From Gemmata massiliana (GTDB taxonomy: Bacteria; Planctomycetota; Planctomycetia; Gemmatales; Gemmataceae): a stretch of DNA of 64,000 bases. The notes beneath the pieces are model-generated. The model was not told the origin of the DNA. It saw only the letters and a program-made list of their open reading frames with translations, and searched no databases. The position numbers and the translations under genes were made by a program. Shown one piece after another: positions 59,368 to 64,000 of this stretch (its first letter is position 1; each line of letters starts with the position of its first letter). The stretch spans positions 1,240,001 to 1,304,000 of the forward strand of contig NZ_LR593886.1 in the NCBI RefSeq assembly GCF_901538265.1, given 5' to 3'.

Positions 59368-60180
59368 TTACTGCGATTTGGCTCGCTCTTGGGCCTGTTC
59401 CCACTCTTCTTGTTCCAGGCGCAGGCGCTCGTCCATCTCGTCGAGTTCGGCCGTGCGCCGGTGCATCGCGAGTTCCGCCCGGTAGAGTTCGTCGGCCCGG
59501 CGGTCCAGTTCGGTCCGCTCTTCGGCCAGCGCCGCGCGCCGCGATTCGATCTGGTCGAGGGTCGCACGCAGTTCCGCGGTGCGCCGGTCGATGTCCACAG
59601 CGCGGGCCTCGGACCGACTCATGCGCGACTCGCGCGCCGTTTGGTCCGCCTCGCGCGCGACGAGATCGGCTTCCTTCGTGGTCACCGCCGTTTCGCGGCG
59701 CGCGAGGTCATCGGCGGCTTGGGCGAGTGCCCCCTGTTGCCGGTACAGCTCCTGTTTGCGCTGCATCGTCACCGCCTCGAATCGGCTCTCCGCGTCGGCC
59801 AGTTCCGCGCGGCGCGCGTGCAGTTCGGAGAGCCGGGCCGCGACGTACTGCGAAAAGCGCTCGGCCTCTTCCGCCATGTAGTTGCCGGTGTAAATCGGTT
59901 CCTCGGGCGGGCGCTGGGGAGGGGGCAGTACCGGCGCCCCCATGTTTCCCGGTACCACCGCGGCGGGGGTGACCGAGGTGACGTGTTCCGGCGGCGGGTG
60001 CGATCCGCTGTCCACCCAAATGGGGAAAGAGTCGTCCGGGGTCGGGGCCGCTCGGTTCCGGATCTCGTCGAGCGACACAACGGTCTGGCAGTTCGGGCAG
60101 ACTACGGTCTGCAAGTCGCCGAGGCCCTCGGGCAGGCGACCGCGGAACCCGCAACCAGGGCAGTTCACGATCAAATTCAT
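59368..60180 (-). CDS. Zinc-ribbon plus coiled-coil protein
   Basis: 270 residues from ATG 60180. The N-terminus has two Cys pairs, MNLIVNCPGCGFRGRLPEGL and VVCPNCQTVVSLDEIRN (C-x2-C ... C-x2-C), a zinc ribbon. A Pro-rich linker (VLPPPQRPPEEPIYTG) follows, then from ~125 to the end an almost unbroken Arg/Glu/Ala-rich coiled coil (QQGALAQAADDLARRETAVT, DRRTAELRATLDQIESRRAA). No signal or TM. The architecture (zinc ribbon, then coil) resembles the FHA coiled-coil protein in its second half, but has no FHA or kinase-like end. Function unknown; likely a cytoplasmic structural or adaptor protein. Confidence 0.85.
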   Translation of the reverse strand: MNLIVNCPGCGFRGRLPEGLGDLQTVVCPNCQTVVSLDEIRNRAAPTPDDSFPIWVDSGSHPPPEHVTSVTPAAVVPGNMGAPVLPPPQRPPEEPIYTGNYMAEEAERFSQYVAARLSELHARRAELADAESRFEAVTMQRKQELYRQQGALAQAADDLARRETAVTTKEADLVAREADQTARESRMSRSEARAVDIDRRTAELRATLDQIESRRAALAEERTELDRRADELYRAELAMHRRTAELDEMDERLRLEQEEWEQAQERAKSQ

Positions 60181-60390
60181 GGCGCGAATCAAGCCGGGCG
60201 ACTGGGAGGCGGCACTACGATGAGATGAATTGAAGATTCCCAGACCGTTGTGCCATATTCTTTGCGCGGGTGGAACCCGCCAGTTTTGAGATTCTAGCTT
60301 ACCCCGAACCGGGAAGCCAGTTCCAATGTCGGGGCAGTCGCCCGCGTGCGCGTAGAATACCGGCACCCTCGAACGAGTTCGGAGAACTCT

Positions 60391-61338
60391 ATGTTGCGAT
60401 CCGTTTCCGCACTCGCGGTCGGACTACTCGTGCTAACGGCCGCCCGCGGCGCCGATCAGCCCCCAGCGCCCCCCGTACCGCCAAAATCGGTGCCCGCTCC
60501 GCTCGAAGTGACCACGGAACGAAACGTGGTCTACGACACCATCGAGAAAGAGAAACTGTACCTCGACGTCGCGATGCCCAAAGAGGGCGGAGCGTACCCG
60601 TGCGTCGTGCTGTTACACGGCGGCGCGTGGACCGGCGGGAGCCGAAAAGATCTCTCGGTCGGCGATAAGGGCAAGGACGGTAAGGTCGGTCCGAGCCTGA
60701 TCGAAGCGGTCGCGGCGCGCGGGTACGTGGTCGCGTCGGTCGGCTACCGGCTCGCGCCCAAGCACCCGTTCCCGGCACAAATTCAGGACGCGCGCGCCGC
60801 GGTGCGGTTTCTGCGTGCCAACGCGAAGACTTATCACATCGCTCCCGACAAGTTCGCCGCGGGCGGGTTCTCGGCCGGCGGGCACCTCGCACTGTTGCTC
60901 GGACTCGCCGACAAAGTGGACGGCTGGGACGCGGGCGGGAACGCCGACCAGAGTTCCCGCGTCCAGTGCGTGGTGGACTTCTTCGGCCCCACGGACCTGG
61001 CGCTGTACAACACCGAGGCGATTCAGGACTCGTACCTCGTCCCGGTGTTCGGGAAGAGCGCAAAGACCGACAAAGAGGTGTTCAAGAAGGCTTCACCGAT
61101 CACTTACGCCTCGAAGACCGCGCCGCCGGTCCTGATGTTCCACGGCACGTTCGATCTCGTCGTTCCGGTGGGCCACTCGGAGGTGCTGCACAAGAAGCTC
61201 CAGGACGCCGGCGCGACGTCCGAACTCGTGACCGTGTTCGGCGAGGGGCACGGGTGGAACGGGCGCACGTTCACGAAGACCTTCAACACCGCGCTCACGT
61301 TCCTCGACACGCACCTGAAGGGGAAGGACCAAAAGTGA
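60391..61338 (+). CDS. Secreted alpha/beta-hydrolase (esterase/BD-FAE-like)
   Basis: 315 residues from ATG 60391, GGAG upstream. Signal peptide MLRSVSALAVGLLVLTAARG. The fold contains oxyanion HGGAWTGGSR (76-85), nucleophile Ser161 in AAGGFSAGGHLALLLGLAD, Asp255 in MFHGTFDLVVPVGHSE and His287 in VFGEGHGWNGR. SVGYRLAPKHPFPAQIQDAR is the segment after the HGG loop in the hormone-sensitive-lipase/BD-FAE group. Likely acts on acyl or feruloyl-type esters outside the cytoplasm. The GTG of the next small gene overlaps this stop. Confidence 0.9.
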   Translation: MLRSVSALAVGLLVLTAARGADQPPAPPVPPKSVPAPLEVTTERNVVYDTIEKEKLYLDVAMPKEGGAYPCVVLLHGGAWTGGSRKDLSVGDKGKDGKVGPSLIEAVAARGYVVASVGYRLAPKHPFPAQIQDARAAVRFLRANAKTYHIAPDKFAAGGFSAGGHLALLLGLADKVDGWDAGGNADQSSRVQCVVDFFGPTDLALYNTEAIQDSYLVPVFGKSAKTDKEVFKKASPITYASKTAPPVLMFHGTFDLVVPVGHSEVLHKKLQDAGATSELVTVFGEGHGWNGRTFTKTFNTALTFLDTHLKGKDQK

Positions 61339-61547
61339 AGACCCGCTCCGCGCTCCGCCTTTCGCACTTGGTGTTTCGTACTTCGCGCGCGAGGAGTTGG
61401 CGCCCGCCGGCGCGCCTCGTGCGGTACGCGCTCTTTGTGCTCGTCACGGCCGCACTGGTGCTCCCGCTATTCGCGCACGGGTGCCACGGCGACGACGTCG
61501 ATCACGAACCCGTGTTCTTTCCGTTCCGAATCAACGGGGACGATTGA
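61335..61547 (+). CDS. Possible small single-TM membrane protein
   Basis: 70 residues if GTG 61335 is used (GTGA overlap with the esterase stop). N-terminal part is basic (KTRSALRLSHLVFRTSRARS), then a TM helix (VRYALFVLVTAALVLPLFAH) and a short tail (GCHGDDVDHEPVFFPFRING). The tight overlap and codon use support it, but no family is recognised and start choice is uncertain. It would be translated together with the esterase. Confidence 0.5.
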   Translation: MKTRSALRLSHLVFRTSRARSWRPPARLVRYALFVLVTAALVLPLFAHGCHGDDVDHEPVFFPFRINGDD

Positions 61548-61588
61548 CAAAGCTCCCCGCTCGTCGGCACCGCGGTTCGCCCGTCTAA

Positions 61589-61632
61589 ACGCGATCGCCC
61601 CGCGGGAACGGTGGCTCCCGCGGGGCGATCGC
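61589..61632. terminator. 18-bp perfect hairpin between convergent genes
   Basis: Arms 61589-61606 and 61615-61632 (CGCGATCGCCCCGCGGGA) pair exactly with an 8-nt loop, between the stops at 61547 (+) and 61652 (-). Confidence 0.8.
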
Positions 61633-61651
61633 GATTCTCAATCCCAGTCAC

Positions 61652-63034
61652 TCAGTCCCTCTTCGGGATCGGCATCGGGATGATGGTGTCGAAGACCGAA
61701 GGGGTGTTTACCGCGGCGCGGGTACCTTGCTGGTCCTCACTCACGTGAGCTTTCAAAGACGTGAGCAACCGCTTCGTGGCGTTCAGCGCGGGGTCGTCCG
61801 GCCCGTCGAACTGGCCGACCGTGACGAGGCTCGCGCTGTGCGTGTGGAGCACGAACGCTTCGAGGTTGAGCGACTGCCCGTCCGGCCCCTTCATGGCGCG
61901 CAGTGCCTTCGCCAGCGACTCGGCCTGTTCCGCACCGGCCGCGAGCGCGTCCGCGCCCTTGCTGAACCCCATCTTCCGCATCATGCTCGTGTCGGAATCT
62001 TTGTTCACGATCTCCACCGGAGCGGTGAACGACTTCACTGCCAGTGTCCACCCCTTCGTCGCCTTCAGCAGGTTGTACGGCAGCCCCTGGTTGAGCTTCA
62101 CGATGAACGGGTCGAGCTTCCGCGGCCCCTGCAGCTGCGTGGCCCGCGGGACCGACGGGTTCGGCACCACGAACGCCGTCGCGTAAGGATTGAGGATCGC
62201 GGCCCCGGCCGTTCGATCGTCGCGCCCGTTACTCATGATCTTGTCGACCAGCACGTCGTTCTTCGGCGCCGGCCACGTCTTCAGCTTCGCGAGCGCTTTC
62301 TGTGCGTCGGCCTCGGTCTGGAACCCGCCGACCAGCACGCCGATCTGGTCGCGGTGGTTGTGCGTCATAATGTGCAGCGTGTTGTCCGGCGCCAGGAACT
62401 CCATGTTCTGGAGCTTGCTCTTTTGCTGCTGTATCCGGATCTGTTCGGCGTAGGCCGCGGCCTTCTGTCGGGCCGCCGCGATCTGCCGCGCTTCGGCCTT
62501 GCGCTCCTCTGAGATGTACTCGTACAGCCATGCTCCGACCTGGTACGTCTGACGAATGTCCGCGGCCAGCGCCTCGGCGAGTTCGCGCGCGCTCACCCCC
62601 TTGTCCTCGGCCGCGTCGCGCGATCCCTTCGCGGGGCGCACGTAGCTCTTCACCATGATGAAGTACGCGCCGTGCTCCGGCTTGATGAGCCACTCGTGAT
62701 TGGCCGGGATCGCGGTTTTGATCTCCACATTTGCCGGGAGCGGTTCGGGGCGCGGAATGGCCGCGTAATCGACCGGTTGAACCCCGCTCGACGGGGGGAT
62801 GTAAGCCCCCCCTGAGACCGCGGGCGCGGTCTTGGTGCCGCCGACCTGCGGGGCCGCGGTGCCCGGCCCGACCGGTGTCAAACCGCCCGGAAGGGGCGCG
62901 GGTTGCGTTCGCGGCGCCGCAACCGGCAACCCGACCGGGGCTGCGCCGGGAGCGCGCTCCGATGCGAACTGCGCCGTACCTGCGCTTCCCGTGAACAACG
63001 CCAGACCGACCCCCAACAGCGCCTTCTTGCGCAT
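61652..63034 (-). CDS. Secreted protein with SPOR-like and helical regions, unknown
   Basis: 460 residues from ATG 63034 (GGGGGAAG upstream). Signal peptide MRKKALLGVGLALFTGSAGT. A Pro/Gly/Ala-rich stretch (~25-95) is followed by HEWLIKPEHGAYFIMVKSYV, then a helical part (ERKAEARQIAAARQKAAAYA) and IGVLVGGFQTEADAQKALAKL, which reads like a SPOR-type (GxFxxxxxAxxxxxxL) unit. The C-terminal half repeats a similar plan (WTLAVKSFTAPVEIVNKDSD, SLVTVGQFDGPDDPALNATK). SPOR units bind peptidoglycan stripped of stem peptides in other bacteria. The call is tentative. Monocistronic, divergent from the protease. Confidence 0.75.
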   Translation of the reverse strand: MRKKALLGVGLALFTGSAGTAQFASERAPGAAPVGLPVAAPRTQPAPLPGGLTPVGPGTAAPQVGGTKTAPAVSGGAYIPPSSGVQPVDYAAIPRPEPLPANVEIKTAIPANHEWLIKPEHGAYFIMVKSYVRPAKGSRDAAEDKGVSARELAEALAADIRQTYQVGAWLYEYISEERKAEARQIAAARQKAAAYAEQIRIQQQKSKLQNMEFLAPDNTLHIMTHNHRDQIGVLVGGFQTEADAQKALAKLKTWPAPKNDVLVDKIMSNGRDDRTAGAAILNPYATAFVVPNPSVPRATQLQGPRKLDPFIVKLNQGLPYNLLKATKGWTLAVKSFTAPVEIVNKDSDTSMMRKMGFSKGADALAAGAEQAESLAKALRAMKGPDGQSLNLEAFVLHTHSASLVTVGQFDGPDDPALNATKRLLTSLKAHVSEDQQGTRAAVNTPSVFDTIIPMPIPKRD

Positions 63035-63283
63035 GGACTTCCCCCGTGCATGCGGACCGGTGCGAACTGTTTTGTGTTTGAGTGCGAGGGAAATACCGTC
63101 GCCCCGCGGGTGACGCCAGAGGAAAACCGCCAAAATCTCTCAAGTGCGGCCCCGGACCGGCGAAATGCAGAACACGGTCCCGTTGCCGGTAAACCCGGCG
63201 GGGGCGGTAACAGGGAACTTTCCACGGTTCAGTTCGGGGGCGTAGAATTGGCAACGCTCCTTTGTCTGCTCGTGAGGTCGCAC

Positions 63284-64000
63284 ATGCGCCGCCCCCTTTG
63301 TGCCCTGCTCCTGCTCGCACTGCTCGCGCCGGCCGCGCCCGCCCAGCCGAAACCCGAGTCCGCACCGCAACAGGCGGACGCGGGTACGTCGGTGTATCAA
63401 AAGGTGGTGCGCTCGACGGTGTGGGTCCACTCCGATCGGGGCGGCGGGAAGTTCGCGACCGGCACCGGGTCACTCGTGGATAAGGGGCGGCGGCTCGTCC
63501 TCACCAACTACCACGTCGTGGGCGACGTGAAGGCCGCGACCGTGTACTTCCCGGAATTTGAGGGGCGCGAGGGGAAGAAGACGATCTCGGAGCGGAAGTA
63601 TTACACCGACCGTTCTGGTAAGCTCGGTATTTCGGGCGAGGTGCTCGAACTCGATAAGCAGGCCGACCTTGCGCTGATCCGCATCGACCGCGTTCCTGAA
63701 GGCGCGACGGAGTTACCGCTCGCGCCCGAAAGCCCGGACCCGGGCCAGTCGGTTCACTCCATCGGCAACCCGGGCAAGAGCGGCGCGCTGTGGGTGTACA
63801 CACCGGGCAAGGTGCGGCAGGTGTACACCAAGAAGTGGAAGGCCAAGCTCGACGAGCGGAACACCGTCTCCTTCGAGGCGAAGGTGATCGAGACCGATTC
63901 GCCCACCAACCCGGGTGATAGCGGCGGCCCGCTCGTCAACGATAAGGGAGAACTGATCGGCGTCACGCAGGGCGGCGCGCTCGACGCGCAGTCGATCAGC
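63284..64000 (+). CDS. Secreted trypsin-like serine protease (partial, cut by window end)
   Basis: 239 residues visible, no stop. ATG 63284, with GAGG about 8 nt upstream. Signal peptide MRRPLCALLLLALLAPAAPA. Chymotrypsin-fold S1 protease of the HtrA/trypsin_2 type: His77 in RLVLTNYHVVGDVKAATVYF, Asp128 in ELDKQADLALIRIDRV, Ser213 in SPTNPGDSGGPLVNDKGEL. A charged insertion (EFEGREGKKTISERKYYTDR) lies between His and Asp. A PDZ domain may follow beyond the window, as in HtrA/DegP, but none is visible here. Confidence 0.9.
   Translation, partial: MRRPLCALLLLALLAPAAPAQPKPESAPQQADAGTSVYQKVVRSTVWVHSDRGGGKFATGTGSLVDKGRRLVLTNYHVVGDVKAATVYFPEFEGREGKKTISERKYYTDRSGKLGISGEVLELDKQADLALIRIDRVPEGATELPLAPESPDPGQSVHSIGNPGKSGALWVYTPGKVRQVYTKKWKAKLDERNTVSFEAKVIETDSPTNPGDSGGPLVNDKGELIGVTQGGALDAQSIS

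Overview
The window looks like chromosomal DNA of a high-GC planctomycete of the Gemmata type (Gemmataceae). This is inferred from gene content: a DUF1559 pseudopilin-like protein paired with a small lipoprotein, a TIGR03067-type secreted protein, a DUF1080-type hydrolase, a planctomycete-type sulfatase, extended ECF sigma factors, Ser/Thr kinase-like proteins, many secreted or lipid-anchored proteins, and a 221-residue family I know mainly from Gemmata. I see 50 protein genes, including two cut by the window edges. I see no tRNA, rRNA, CRISPR array, transposase, integrase or phage gene.

Layout. 1-12.3 kb: an ECF sigma factor that runs in frame into a membrane segment, a DUF4177-like domain and secretin-type N repeats (open at the left edge); a 1202-residue lipoprotein; an aldehyde dehydrogenase; a DUF1559/lipoprotein pair; a family-4 uracil-DNA glycosylase; a Ser/Thr kinase with a PilZ tail; and a small lipoprotein interrupted by an in-frame TGA. 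12.6-21.8 kb: a small membrane protein, a methyltransferase, a metallo-beta-lactamase-fold hydrolase, a TIGR03067 protein, a PDZ plus M6-type metalloprotease, a three-gene ECF sigma / membrane-regulator / coiled-coil operon, endonuclease III and a Gemmata-type hypothetical. 22-27 kb: an M81-type peptidase, then a metabolic block asd-truA-aroA and a 56-residue basic protein. 27-43 kb: membrane and envelope genes, including a DUF11-type repeat protein, an S9 peptidase, a MoxR-type ATPase, Lgt with a large PDZ-like insertion, a selenium-binding-protein/methanethiol-oxidase homologue, a SUI1 fusion protein, a stand-alone HEAGH peptidase, a DUF1080 protein and a sulfatase.

43.7-64 kb: a 1292-residue FHA / coiled-coil / pseudokinase protein divergent from a second extended ECF sigma factor; a 1205-residue GT-C-like membrane/repeat protein; a nitrilase-family amidohydrolase; two neighbouring membrane GTPases; a methyltransferase; a lactonase-type beta-propeller; a zinc-ribbon coiled-coil protein; an esterase with a small membrane protein; a secreted repeat-containing protein; and a trypsin-like protease open at the right edge.

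How the genes fit together. The window is mostly housekeeping and envelope biology, not one pathway. asd and aroA supply amino-acid biosynthesis; Lgt serves the many lipoproteins; the M6, S9, S1 and M41-like proteins are proteolytic. Signalling is over-represented: three ECF sigma factors (two physically fused to membrane/extracytoplasmic parts), a kinase-PilZ protein, an FHA-pseudokinase and two GTPases. Intergenic spaces carry long perfect hairpins and a family of short palindromic repeats built on a GGCCGGTGTRAGCCGGCC core, mostly between convergent gene ends. The most unusual item is the sigma-factor/secretin-domain fusion at the left edge.
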